64,000 nucleotides of DNA, from NCBI GenBank assembly GCA_002118135.1, contig BDIU01000211.1:1-64000 (forward strand), read 5' to 3'. The notes beneath the pieces are model-generated. The model was not told the origin of the DNA. It did not search any database and saw nothing but the letters and a program-made list of their open reading frames with translations. Both the position numbers and the translations under genes were made by a program. Shown here one piece after another: positions 22,563 through 34,315 of the stretch (position 1 is the first letter of the stretch; the number at the start of each line of letters is the position of its first letter). This stretch comes from Trebouxia sp. TZW2008. Its lineage: Eukaryota > Chlorophyta > Trebouxiophyceae > Trebouxiales > Trebouxiaceae.

Positions 22563-25372
22563 ATGATGTCACACGAATTGCAAACCGTCGTGAAAGTCTG
22601 TACCGTCTCCAAGCCACAGGCATAGACTTGCCGGCGCGGACCGCATCTAGCCCCGACAGTCAGCTGCTGGATGATATGGAAGCCTTGACAACGGGCAATC
22701 AGCTACAGGTATAGTACAGTCCTTTTTAAATTTTGCACGCTTGCAGCATGTTTGCAGACAAACGCCATCATGTGAGACCTCAACCATATTTGTTCAGCAG
22801 CACTGTGCCAGCTCCTTTCTTATTTTGCCATGCAAAAGCTGGGTTGTCAGTAAAGTGTGACGGGTCTACACTTTGCTATACTGTTGATGACTGTACTGAT
22901 GGCCGTGCTCCACACCTTTTCCAAAGGTGGCACAAAACTTTGTCACACAGCAGTGCCTGGGACACGACTGCTGCTTTGAAGAGCTACTGCCTTGCGTCCT
23001 GCTTGTGCAAGCGGTAGTACCTGTGACACTATAGATTGGAGTCCAGTCCGGAACATCAAGCGCCTTGGATGATATGATGTCAGCTGCAGCAGGTACTGCA
23101 ACTCTTGGAAGCAAGCTTGCACAGCTGAAGGTCACTATTCACATGGGCAAGACCTTCCCTTGCATTGTGTGATATTACTGATACCTTAGTCTATAGCAGA
23201 TGGGCAAGCCACAGTTTAGAAGGTATCACAAAAGCTTCATTGTTTCCAGACTTGTTTCTATGCAGGCACCCAGCTTTTCTACAAGGGCAGATCTATGCAA
23301 GTGCCCGGTCAGAATCGCAAAATGTCTGTGAACTTTATAAATGTAAGCCTTCAATTGCCTTGAAATGTGCACATTGATGTTGCCTGCTTTGCGGCACTGT
23401 ACTTGCCATTAATTTGGCTGTTGTGTCGCATCAAATTGCAATTCTGCACCCTTTTGCAAATGTACCTGTCGAAGACAAAGAGACCAACTCTGTCCCTAAC
23501 AGATCAAATGATCAGCATGATTGTGCAGAGTCTCAATACGCGGGGAAGAGATCAGGGGCTCAAATCCGTTTACAGCAATGCTGTAGAAGCCAAGCAGGTG
23601 GACAGTTTAAAAGACAGGCTTCTGGCCCTTGGTTTTGAGAAACTGTATGACAAAGTCAGCCTCCGTTCATGTTAATGACATGGATCTAAACACCAGCCTG
23701 GTCGTGTCTTTCAAGCGCTCAGGGTAAGCTGATCAAGCTACTGATGAGTGATGATCACAAGTCCCAACACATGCGCCACATGCCTGCAAGTGAATGAAGT
23801 CAGTATCTTGGTCTTATGCGTAATTTATGCATGTGCGTAAAAAAGCGAGCATCACATTGTGCATTGTTGTGCATATGTGCGCTGAGTGTATGCATGGTCT
23901 CTTTGGGATCCAATCCTCCAGGTCGCCCAAGGATGATCTGGAATGACAGTGTCTTGTCTGACTTTCAACAGTTGAACATCAGATGTCCCTATCGCGACGC
24001 TCAAGACAAGCCTGCCTGGCGAAAGAGGACTTGCGCCACACAAACCTAGCAGTATATGATGGAATATGTCATCATTTATTATTATTATTATTATTGTTAT
24101 CATCATTGTTATTATTATTATTGTTATTGTTATTACGGTTACTTTGGGCTGCTCCACCAAATTTAAGCGCAGCAAATGTAGCAACGCTAGTCGTATATGG
24201 GCTCTGCAATTAGCTGCGTTACAGCGGCCATCACCCTTTTCGTTACAATTGGTTTCGGATTCTGGAACTTGTTGTTCTGGTAACGCTTTGGACCTCATGA
24301 ATTGTAGCAACGCTAGTCGCATATGGGCTCTGCAATTAGCTGCGTTACATCGGCCATCACCCTTATCGTTACAGCAAATATGCGTTGCTGCCAAGCATGA
24401 GGGTGTTGGACTCTCCATCTAGCAATCCATGCTTGGTGGACTGGCTTGCCCAGTCACAAGCGCTTTTCAGTTTTGCATGTGCCACATGCAATCCAGTTCA
24501 GTGCCTAGTGCCCTGTACAAAGCATTTTGCACTTGCTTCATATCAGTCACTGCAATGCATCCTATGTAAATGTGCATACAGGACCCAGCTGAGCCTGCGC
24601 AAGATCAAAAGCGGCGCAATCAAGCCCTTCTTTCTGACTCTCGTGCAGCAGTGCCCACACTCTGATGTGAGGCTGAAGCTCACAGGCACAAATTACTTGC
24701 CACAGGTGCAGATTTGGACTGTGACTGATGCTATTGCCCCTTTCAGGCCCCTGATGCATGACGCATGTAACTCAGAACTGTGCTGTACCACAGGGCGGCC
24801 CAGAAAGAGCAAGCGTACACAAGATTGCAAATGCAACTGTGGTGAAAGATGGACTTCTGCAAGTGCCGTGCTCAAGCATTCAGCAGCTTGACAAAGCGCG
24901 CGTAAAGCAGAAGGAAGTTTATGAGGGCTCCTTTCAGGCAAGCAATGGATTTGTGTACATGCTGACAGGACTCTTGCTGTCAGATGTTTAGACTCTTGTG
25001 TTGAACTCTCTGCCTTGCAGATATCAAGCGTGCTTATGATGGTGCTGTGAATGAGCTCCAATGTTGACATCATTGGCTGCATGTTGACATGCCTGTCCCT
25101 AAGTCACTCGTCTAAACATATATCACTTGACTCCACAAGCTGATGCTGACTTTGTGCTGACTGACAGGAGCGGATCATCTGCGTCAGCTTCACAACAGTT
25201 CGTGAGGAAACTGGCAAGGAGCACCATGAGATCACTGGCCGCATGCCGGCATTGAACAGCTGCTTGCAGTCTGCGCTGAAAGTCAACAACGCTCAGGGCA
25301 TGCAAGGCCTGCTGACCCAATGCACTGCAGACCTGCATGCGTTAGTAGCATTCTGCAGGAATTTTGCAGCTT
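22563..25372 (+). CDS. Unidentified multi-exon gene (or two genes)
   Basis: Exon-like segments on the plus strand with splice consensus: 22563-22708 (RRESLYRLQATGIDLPAR ... LLDDMEALTTGNQL, donor CAG|GTATAG), about 23503-23651 (helical, DRLLALGFEKL), about 24591-24708 (donor CAG|GTGCAG), about 24788-24939 (IANATVVKDGLLQ, possible GC donor), about 25020-25063 (IKRAYDGAVNEL) and 25172-25372 (VREETGKEHHEITGRM, stop TGA). Phases between the middle segments were not all reconciled, and a LINE piece lies between the second and third. I do not recognise the protein; composition is mainly helical. Could be one protein with the KH exon upstream, which is speculation. Confidence 0.35.
23890..24060 (+). 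mobile_element. LINE 3' remnant, family 2
   Basis: GSNPPGRPRMIWNDSVLSDF followed by QQLNIRCPYRDAQDKPAWRK is a LINE-like C-terminal end, and a TTA-rich microsatellite follows directly, as in many LINE 3' tails. A second copy is at 53880-54010. Confidence 0.55.
24076..24140. repeat. (TTA)n / (TTATTG)n microsatellite
   Basis: Imperfect run of TTA, TTG and ATC triplets after the LINE remnant. Confidence 0.85.
24168..24380. repeat. Direct repeat of ~75 bp, two copies 130 bp apart
   Basis: GTAGCAACGCTAGTCG followed by ATATGGGCTCTGCAATTAGC and GCGTTACA..GGCCATCACC occurs at about 24177-24250 and 24303-24378. Confidence 0.85.
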
Positions 25373-26101
25373 GACCCCCTAAGCAACTCTGGGCTAGGGC
25401 CTGGGCTATAACGCCTGGCACACAATGTACACAGCCTCAGTCAATGCATGCAAAGATGATTCCTGGCTCATACACGCACAAGGGCAACGATTCCACCTTC
25501 CTGTCCTTGTCAGGCACTTGTCGTCAGCTTGAGAAAAGCTAACACGACACAAAAACCAAGATGTGATTACGATATGCGAGAGCATGGGCCTCTTTAAGCA
25601 CATCACTGCTTGCTTTCACAGCCATGAGTTCTGGCCATGTTCTGCTTTGAAGACCAGAATTGCACCTGAAGCGTCGGACTTCTCATCCGAGCTTGCATCG
25701 GTGTAAAAGTTATGCAGCTATGTCCTTCACATTACAACCTGCAGGCTTTGTCCTTGACAATCATTGAATTTTTGGCCACATTGGTGTCCAAAATAGCAAA
25801 CGAACTTGCAGGCGTGCCACAGATGGCTCAGTCGGTGCTGCCTCTAGTTTTATGATCGGACGGCAAATGTTGTGTTCCCTTTGAGCCACACTAGTATTGT
25901 GAAAGTTTCATCTTACACTCTCAGAGGAGAGGCTCCGGAACCAATCCAGGTCTGCCTAGTTCAATTTTGCTGCCTCAGCTACGCAAGCTATAGGCTCGTG
26001 TTGAGTCAAAAAGTCGAGCGCGGCCCCTGCCCGAGCTCCAGGCATCGCACCTGGCACCAAGCTGCACGCCGCCTGCTGTCCTGCCACCGTTACCACACAG
26101 G
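25373..26101. other. Intergenic / 5' region of the SUMO-like-domain gene, no gene seen
   Basis: No frame with splice support on either strand. The plus-strand frame at 25872-26396 is interrupted by the start and first intron of the next gene. Confidence 0.45.
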
Positions 26102-28034
26102 ATGGCAGGGGTCTGGGACTATGGCGACGCAGACGATATCAAACCGCTCACTGACAGTAGCGGTGAGTGGCAGAGCAATACCTGCTGCATCTGCCATCTC
26201 CAGCTGGCTGCACACGAAGCAGAATGCAGCTTCCGTCAGTAGGCAGTTGCTTGTAGAAGCTTCTGACAACAGCCTGTTCCTACAGAGGATGAGAACAGCC
26301 CTGGTGACGACCATGACGAGCTTTCGTTGCTTCCTGCAAACAAACGCAGGAAGCTACGAAAAAGGAACCACGCACGCAAATCTGTCGAGCTGGTAAGGTG
26401 TACTCTCTGCGTGGATGTTAGATGTTGCCACAGCTGACTGCTTCCCCGCTGCAGGCCACAGCACACAGTCACATGCGTTGAGCAAAATCCTGCACATTGA
26501 CTGCACCCAGCATGCTCAAGAGCCAGTGGTTTGTGCACTAGAGGCAGCGTGCCAGACGTCTCAGCTGTAGACATCTGAGCAAGTCTTTCCTGCAGATTGA
26601 TCTGGAAAATGAGGAAAGTGATGATCAAGACAGAGGCTTGCAAGACATGTACAAGAGTAGCAAGCCTGCAGTGAGAAGGGCCACCCGCTCAGACTCTGAT
26701 AGTGATCTTGAGTACAAGCCGACTGTGAAACGGTCAGCAACGGTCCCTGTCAAAGTGGCACAATGCATGTAGATCCTCTCACCATCTCATGTTCACTCTA
26801 CAGCATTATCATGTAAACGCATGCACAATATTGCAATCTTGGCACACAAGACTCACGCTGCAATCTGATGCACCTCCTGCCGTATTTGCAGCCTGTATAA
26901 AGCTCAACGTCATTCTGTGGCAGTCATGCTAGCAATTGCATTGCGCTATGCTGGCCCACTACATAAAAGTAAGATTTGCATTGCTTCAGCGTGATGATTG
27001 CAGCGTCATCTACACTTCACTGGCATTAGCCAAGTTAGTGCTTCTTTTTGAAGGCAACAACTGCGCTATGCACTGCTTGAGTTCGTCATCATGTTGTGAT
27101 TTACCTTCATCAAAACTCAATGGAATCAAGCAAAGTTAAAGCCTGCTCCTGTAGGCACCACATCAGCAGTATACCGCTTGATCCTATCATCCTACAGAAC
27201 CAGGCATTGCTGCAAAGCTTCAGGGAGGCTGCACAGGAGCCTGAAGAAGAAGAGCCTTTGCCAGGTACAGTAATTTCTCTCTGTAACGACTGCTTTGAAA
27301 ACCAACAACATTGTCCTTGCCATGAACTGAATGACTCAGAGGCACCACTGCAGTCAGAATGCAGCGATTGGTTCCTGTTTGCCTGGTCCTTACATTGAGA
27401 ATGTCGTTATAAAGATTGAGTGGCCTCACAAAGAGAAGTAGTGTACTCGTTTGCATCTGCTAGATAGGTCCTGCAGGTGAAGCGCGTGCACTAAAGCGAA
27501 ATCATCAGCTCATGCATTAGATTCTAAAAATGTGTCGACCCTTCATAGCAGCAGTCAGTGCGTCCCCAGTGAAAACTAGTTACATGCTTTAGTGCCGCAT
27601 CTGCATGCAGTGCACAACAGTGGAAGCCCTCAGATCATAAGGGTTCAACAGCTTGCATTGGCCATGCAGATCCGATGCCTCGCCTCACAAACAGGCAGTT
27701 GGTTCCAGTACCAGAGACCCTCACAGACTTTGAAGACGATGATAAGGGTGATTGTGGCAGTGATATTGGAGAACCAACTCCAGAGCCAGAGGACGACAAA
27801 GTTGTTTTGACCTTGCAATGCGCAGCAGGCAAATTGCAGCTCAGAATAGGCAGAGATATGGCTTTCAGCAAATTGTTTGACATCTACAAGCAGCAAGCTA
27901 GTAAGAAGGGATGGCTTTCGGCTGACAAGGCGCCAAATGTGAGATTTGTGTTTGACGGAGATAGACTTGGTGGCAATGAGACAGCCACCCAGCTTGATCT
28001 TGAAAATGATGACATTATTGAGGTGAACTGGTGA
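26102..28034 (+). CDS. Rad60/Esc2/NIP45-like protein with C-terminal SUMO-like domain
   Basis: Five exons: 26102-26162, 26286-26392, 26596-26754 (donor AAA|GTGGCA is weak; 26742 is an in-phase alternative), 27198-27264 and 27670-28034; 252 aa. The N-terminal part is acidic and basic by turns (DENSPGDDHDELS, then KRRKLRKRNHARK, a likely nuclear signal; RSDSDSDLEYK). From about residue 170 the protein is a ubiquitin-fold domain: VVLTLQCAAGKLQLRIGRDM, FVFDGDRLGG, then DLENDDIIEVNW at the very end with no di-Gly, so it cannot be conjugated. This fits Rad60-SLD proteins, which help SUMO-dependent genome maintenance with the Smc5/6 complex. The family usually has two such domains; I see one. An introner-like element begins at the donor of exon 4. 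Confidence 0.75.
27265..27420 (+). mobile_element. Introner-like element copy 4, starting exactly at a 5' splice site
   Basis: Exon 4 of the SUMO-like-domain gene ends TTGCCAG at 27264 and the intron begins GTACAGTAATTTCTCTCTGT, then AACGACTGCTTTGAAAACCA, TTGTCC, GACTCAGAGGCACCACTGCA with core GTCAGAATGCAGCG, and GTCCTTACATTGAG. It matches the copies at 11745-11885 and 19902-20041 along most of its length. Confidence 0.7.
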
Positions 28035-28542
28035 TGAATGGGTTTGGCAGGCCCGCTTCAGTGATTGATTGGCTGTTTAAAATTATGTATCATATATTTT
28101 GAGCATTCACTATGCTGTCAGCCTAGTGTCACAATATAAATTTCGAGGGAGCTCTTGTAGCCTTTGCAACTCGTACTTTTCAGGACTTGCTCACGACTGC
28201 AATTTTCATTACTGCTTCCAGATCAAACTTCACCACTTATACCAGTGATCAGCACTAGAGTTGTGACTTGACAGTGTACGTGTTGTACATTGCAAAAAGT
28301 TGTCACACTCAGATGCCACAGCATCTGTGTGTCTGTGAAGCAGCTGACCCACGCAAAGGCGCAATTCTTGCTCACTGGCCTCTGTACTGTTTCAAATCCG
28401 CAAATCTCACAGTGTGTCTGTTGCTCTTGGTATGCAATATGATGCAGTGGCTGTCCAGAATCATGACTATGATGCAATGGCCACAAAGCTTTGCATTGAA
28501 AAGGAGTCAGCCCCTCAGGCTGCTGAAGCAGGACGCAGTGTA
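28035..28542. other. Convergent 3' region between SUMO-like-domain gene and methyltransferase, no gene seen
   Basis: Both flanking genes end into this stretch. Plus-strand frames here overlap the last exon of the methyltransferase and are shadows. Confidence 0.5.
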
Positions 28543-30905
28543 TCATCTTCTCTGGTAGAGAACATGAGCAACCCCCCAAGTCGCTCCAGAGGAATGCCTA
28601 AACAGCTCAGCTGTCATCATGTACACTAAGCGGCATTGCATGTACTGCTTCTGACTTTGCTGTGGCCCATAAACATCCTGCAGGCACCGCCTGAAGCTTG
28701 ATGACAAGCCTCAGAAGTCAGTACAGCGATTTCTTGATGTCACCTCTGCATTTCTTAGCAAAAGCTAGCCATCATATCAAATTGTCACTACTCAGAAGTA
28801 CCATTGCAGTCAAAATGCAGTGCCTGCTTCCCACTGTCATTGTTGTTCCATCAAGAATGTCACGATACCAAGTGTCACCACGACAAGAAAACACCGTACA
28901 CGAGTCCGCTGTGAGACTGGGCAGATGTCAATATTGGTCAACATCTGCCATGCTTACCTGCATCACAGCCATGATTGCCTTGTGCTGTTGGTCGTGATTG
29001 TGCAGCCAAGCTAGAGCAGTCTTTGCATAGTTCTGTCCACTGATGAACCATTCCTTTCTGAGTCTCAAAGCGCCCTGCAGGCAAGTCATCAGCACATGTT
29101 GAGTTAGCACAATAACGTACAACTCACCCTGTCATTAGACTGTCTTCCAATGTGTGGCCATCACTTATTGCTGTACAACCCTGCCACAAGAACGCAGGCT
29201 TATCTATACAGTGAGTGACAACATTTGCTTGCACATTGCCATTCACTTGTCGCTCAACACACTAAATTGCAAGTTGCACGGCAGCAAGATTTGTACACCC
29301 CAAAAGAGGGCACAGTCTGCTGTATTGATGGGTCCTGTCTGTACTACAACATGCTTGCACAAGGACCAACACAACTACAATTGACTTGCCAAGAAACGAG
29401 TAGAAAGTTTAAGTTTGGGACAGGATCTCACAACCATGACTTGCAACATTTTACCAATGAAAGCTGTTCAGCAAGTTTCATGCGTACCTGGCTTTTGTGA
29501 CGTTTGGAGTGGTGGCATTCCTCTTGCATGAACAGAAAGCCATCAACTTTGAGCTGCTGCCCAGCACCAAGCGCAGTAGCCTACACAGGCACATACTTGC
29601 TCAGTGATGCCACAAACAAACACTTCTCTCGTGTAGACTCCACCTGGGTTCAGCAATTGCTTGATTGATGTACTACTCTGAGGTGTTTTGCAGCTACCAG
29701 GCTGTACCTGAAACACTCCTGGTTGCTGGCAGCCTTCGATCTTGAGTACTCTATCATACTGCGTGCCACCATTGAAGCTGGGTGCATCCCTGAGCACCAA
29801 CTGCAGACAAGACAGAACACGTTGCCGCAGAGTAGAGCTTCATGTGGCTGTTCTTGCATGCCAAGTCTTGCCAATGCAGCTTACAAGCACATTGCAACCA
29901 CAGAGAGGATCATGCACATTGCATAACAGACAGCACTCAAAAAGTCTTGTGGCAGATCAGCATGCATGCACAGCAAAATCACCATTGCAGAATCACCTTG
30001 AGGTTTGTAAGGCCTCTCTGCCTGCGCTGTCTGCTGACATAAAGCTTTTGTGACCTGCTGTTGCAGACTGCAGTCACTCGGCTGTTTGGGTATCTGGCAG
30101 CAATGTACAGACTCAAGGAGCCCCAGCCGCAGTTGACATGCAGGACGTCTTGGCCATCTGTGAGCTGTGCTCTTTGACAGGTAAGTTCTGTAGATATATG
30201 TCAAGTGAGCATCATCAGCACGTACGAAACTTAGCTATCTGTCACGATGATGCACACTTTTCAGACCAGTGCAGTCTCAGCATGACAGTATTGTTGCAGG
30301 CTGTCCACCATTGATAAGTGCACAAAGACAGGCAGTTCTCCTGCCAAAAGTCACCTAGCATGCTGTCCTCAGCCTCATCTAAGGTCATGTCCGCATCAGG
30401 GAACAAGCAGCAGCTGTCTTTGAGCTGCCTCCCCAAAACAAGCTGATGGTAGGCTGCAGGCAACTGTTGATTGCATCAGGCTTGCTCAAGTCACTGCTCA
30501 TGCACAGCTGATCGCAAAGACAGCTGGATGTACCTCAGCGTCAAGCTGCTGGGCACACCATGCAGGCCACAACTGGGTGGTGTCGCTTGCAGTTGGATCG
30601 CCTTGCAGCCGCTGTGTCGGATTGCCGCGTTTGCCTGTGGTGTAATTCCAAGCAACGAACATTCGCAGTCCCATTCGCGAAATAGCATCTGGGACAAGTC
30701 CACGGTTGAACAGGGCAGCGCAGACCCGTGTGGCTAGCTGACAACATAGCCTAAACGCGTGCGAAGACAACATCGCAATGGTGCTGCCGTTGCAAGTCAG
30801 GCAGACCAGATATTGAGCAAGTTGAAGCGCAATAGTGCGAGTCAGCTGTGAGTTGCGATAAGCGCATGCTGCGAGACCACTGCGAATACCTCGTCTCGGA
30901 GCCAC
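28543..30905 (-). CDS. Cyclopropane-fatty-acid-synthase-like SAM methyltransferase, divergent
   Basis: Eight exons with consistent phases: 30905-30534, 30463-30355, 30187-29997, 29800-29708, 29677-29597, 29556-29488, 29074-28958 and 28677-28543 (388 aa). Family features in order: FNRGLVPDAISRMGLRM near residue 75; PAAYHQLVLGRQLKDSCCLF and MTLDEAEDSMLG (residues 125-160); SAM motif I region GQDVLHVNCGWGSLSLYIAA (about 172-191); RRQRGLTNLK; TQYDRVLKIE; then NYAKTALAWL and AELFRHSSGATWGVAHVLYQ at the end. CFA-type enzymes use SAM to add a methylene or methyl group to unsaturated acyl chains. Oddities: motif I reads HVNCGWGS where ELGCGWGS is usual, the EMFEH and GGxMPS segments are missing or unrecognisable, and the intron 29596-29557 is only 40 nt. 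It may be a divergent active enzyme or a decaying gene. Confidence 0.75.
28780..28840 (+). mobile_element. Introner-like element, partial copy
   Basis: AAGTACCATTGCAGTCAAAA then TGCAGTGCCTGCTTCCC repeats the core of the element (ACCACTGCAGTCAGAATGCAGTG). It lies in the last intron of the methyltransferase gene, antisense to it. Confidence 0.4.
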
Positions 30906-31139
30906 TCACAACTTTCGGCCTCTCTTGTACGCTTCAAGCGCTTGCTGAAACCTTAATTTGCGACATTTTTACGGCGCACCGCAACCTTCATCAGTAGCAA
31001 CGCGCAGCATCAATTCGCCCAGCATGCAAAGCGCAGCACGCCGAGTAACGCTCGCACTCGCGCGAAAAAAGATAAGAGCAGATTCATACTGCAGCGCGCT
31101 GACCGGGCTCTTTCGCTCGGAACAAAGTAGTGCTTCAAT
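30906..31139. promoter_or_regulatory. Divergent promoter region, methyltransferase / thylakoid protein
   Basis: Only 234 bp separate the two start codons, so the genes very likely share a bidirectional promoter. The stretch is richer in GC and CG dinucleotides than its surroundings. Confidence 0.5.
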
Positions 31140-33700
31140 ATGTCTTACTCATTGGCAGGACTCTCTTCTGGGCTGACCTTGCAGCAACGATCTGCGTCAA
31201 AAACAAAACAACCTGTTCGTGCGACACGTGCTGTTGTGCGATCGCACTTGTCGCCAGCGAGAGCGGCAGAGCAAGCATGCGAAAATGTGACCAGAACTGC
31301 AGCTGCTATCAGTGCCGCTGCTTTGCTATTGGTAGGCTGGCATCAAACGCAAGTGCTCTGTACTGATCTAAGTGCTTGCTTACACCTCTAAATCTACTGC
31401 TCAACACCGTGACGCAGGTCCTGCCTGCAAATGCTGCGACGCCCACTCTTCTCGAAAAGGGCTCCACCTATCAGCAGGAGCTGCAAGACCTGATTGACAA
31501 GAGAGGATCCTTGCCACCACTACCCTCAGTAGGTTGCAATCTAAAGTGTAATTGAATTTGGGGCAATGCATGGTCGAAGAGATCATTGCCCTCTGCATTC
31601 ATGGTAAACTTTTTGGCTGCAGTCTTGTGACACCTATACAGACATGCTTATTTGAGCACTGACGCTGCCAACCAATGTGCAAGTGAACTGTTATGCATGC
31701 AGCCTGGTTCGTCCAGTGAGCAGAAGAAGTCTTCAGGCGACTCAGCTGGATTCAAGCTGCCAAATGTGGCAAAGACCACCCTTGAAGCCCCACAGGAGCT
31801 AGCAGAAAAGGCTTTGCCACAGGCATTGAACCAATTGCCACCTCCACCTACGCCCAGTATGCTTTCTACCCTGCACTCCGTGAGCCATTTGCACACCAGC
31901 AATGTTCTCTATACTCTGGATGACAAGGCAGCATGTGTTTAGTGTACCACACGCAGAGCACGTCAGCGCTGATTGTTCATGCTACTCAGCTGCTGACAAC
32001 TGTGCATCATGACAGAAGCTCAGCTGCTGCTGTAGAAGCTAGAGCAACTGGCACCGCTGCTCATCATTTGGCACAATTTGGGTTGAGAGCCTAGAAGAGC
32101 CACTTGTCGACACTCAGTGCAAACTCCTTGTTATACAATAGCTGATCCAAACAAGTTCCTCTTGTCAAAGCTGTGTCATGCATGCAGCACCAGACTCAGG
32201 AACGCCTGGTCAGCCAAAGGCATCTGTCCCAAAGCCAAGTCTGCCAAAACCCGATTTGCCCAAGCCTGACCTGCCAAAGCCAAAGCTCGAGGCACCCAAG
32301 ATTGACATACCCAAGGTTGAGGCACCCAAGCCCCCTTCACTACCCACCCCCAAGTCATCATTTTCTGGCCCACAAGAAGTGCTTCCACAGCAGCCAGGTA
32401 TATGATGCAATGGACAGCAAAGCTGGACCCAGTCCAGCAAAGACCCCTTGCACACAAAGTTGGACAGTCCCTTTGACCTGTACTGTCATGATGTCAGCAA
32501 CTTAGATGCAAGCATCACAGACATTGCTCAAGTACATTTGACTACTATTTTGGCACGAGCAATTGGCATGTACAGCTTGTAGAATCGGTGAAAGTCATTC
32601 TCAATGGGTTTATGCCTCTTGCCTGCAATACGTACTGTTGTCACATGTGATAGCAGTCAGGGCAGCAACATTGAGTCCAGCACTGACCAGTTGTTCTCCA
32701 TTCCCAGTTGGTGCAAAACTGGATGAACAAAATACAAGACATTGGGTGCCTTGCAGGTGGAGGTCTACCCACCCCATACCTGATAGCAGGGGGTGTGGCA
32801 GTGGCCGGAATCATTGGCATAGGGCTGGCTGGGGCCAGCCCTGACAGGCAGAGCCCTACACCACCTGCCACTGCAGCTGCTGCAAAGAGTGGTGGCGGAA
32901 AACCATCTGGTGGCAGCAAGCCGTCTGGCGGCGGGAAGGCATCAGGTCAGAAATATCTCCATTTGTTCAGTCAAATGGGCAGTCCACTTGGTGAGTTCAA
33001 CTGGGCAACTGCACAAGATTTCTGAAGACATGTCGTCAGATCATGTCGAAGAGGATCGCAGAATGAGGGTTCTGTGCTGTCATTGTGCCCCTGCTGCGTG
33101 TTCTTGATAGGCTTCAAAACCATGTGCTGATGCCTGGGCTTTGCGCAGCATCATGCAACATGTCGTCGGCTTTCAGTGTTGTTGTTTGCATCATAGTCCG
33201 TTTGCTGCCTTAATCTCTGTTACATGTCATGAGATGCTCCTGCAGTCAAAGAGAGAGAACAGAATAGACTTTTGAAGAGGAGGTAAACGAAGTATGCGGT
33301 GACGCTAGCACCGTCATATTGACTCACTGGTTTTGCTAATAGACGACTTGAAGCATGCGTCACATGACAGATGCCATGCAGTACCTTGTCAGCGCTCATC
33401 CGGTGTCTAAATCAGCACGTGCTATGTTCATGAATTTCCTGCTTAGCAAGATTGTTATCAGACCCATGGGATACATTCAGGAAACATCACCCAGGGTGCA
33501 ATGCCTGCTATTCTTTTCATCAGTTGTGGAGGTGCGAGTACTATTTTGCTGCGTCATGTCTTACACTCGTTTGTGACAAAGCCTTGCTGATTTTTGCAGG
33601 AGGCAAGGGCGGTCTGCCGGAGGGCAAAGACCCACAGCTTGACAGTGAGGTTGCAAAGAAGAAAGATCCTTTCTTCAAGAATGTCAAAAAGAGAAGTTAG
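31140..33700 (+). CDS. Predicted thylakoid Pro/Lys-rich membrane protein, unknown function
   Basis: Six exons with matching phases: 31140-31331, 31418-31528, 31703-31856, 32188-32397, 32757-32945 and 33600-33700 (318 aa). The first ~50 residues are Ser/Ala/Arg-rich like an algal plastid transit peptide; then a hydrophobic stretch, AAAISAAALLVLPANAA, spans exons 1 and 2 and ends in an A-x-A site like that cut by the thylakoid processing peptidase. The middle has LPKPDLPKPDLPKPKL and PKIDIPKV repeats, rigid and charged. Exon 5 has a membrane segment, YLIAGGVAVAGIIGIGLAG, followed by a Gly/Ser/Lys-rich KPSGG tail; the protein ends in KKDPFFKNVKKRS. I infer a thylakoid-anchored, lumen-spanning linker; no family recognised. 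Confidence 0.7.
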
Positions 33701-34315
33701 AAGATGATGCTGTTGGTAGTGAGAATTGAACGGATGCGTGGGTGTTGTATGCAATTTCACAGCTCAGCAACATAATAAAGCAGTGGGCCATCAGCTGTGT
33801 CTGGCTTGAGTATACAACGTATGAACCATGCAATCGTAGGCTTACTCCAGCTGTGCTTGGAGTGTAGCGTGAGTGAAATGTTTAGTTTGCGTCATCGATG
33901 GAAAAGGAAACTGTTCAATGGACTGTTGGAAGCAGGTTTGTGTGACCCAGGACAGTGTGTGCAAGGAAACTTCTTGTGCTTAATGTTTCATTGAGCATGG
34001 CTGAATTTTTAAATTCCTTAAGGACTTTCAGAAGCTTACAGATGACGTGAGATGACACAATCAGGATACTTCATCATCTGTGTGCAAGTTGAACCAAAGT
34101 CAGCATTGAGTGCATAACGCCTGCACACGCCTTTGAAATTTGAACAGCCCGGTTGCCTGGCAAACGCATGTAAAAACTTCTTCCTGAGCTGTGCACTGCC
34201 GTGGCCACGATTCCTGCCAAATTGGCCACGACAAAGGGTGAGATGTGAACCTCGGACTTCACGCAGGCATCGACGTCCGCTGCACAGCATTCGTACAGCG
34301 ATCGACTGCAGCGAA
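33701..34315. other. Intergenic, no gene seen
   Basis: Between the thylakoid protein and the GFA gene. The frame upstream of 34316 stays open to 34133 but its composition does not match the family, so I leave it as 5' untranslated. Confidence 0.5.

Noticed and set aside
28268..28629. Plus-strand frames that first looked like an exon of an unknown gene
   Set aside because: They are antisense to the last exon of the methyltransferase (28677-28543), which has clear family motifs and matching splice phases.
29742..30204. Plus-strand frames around 30066-30204 with a GTAAGT donor
   Set aside because: The opposite strand encodes the SAM motif I exon (30187-29997) in phase with its neighbours; the plus frame is a shadow.
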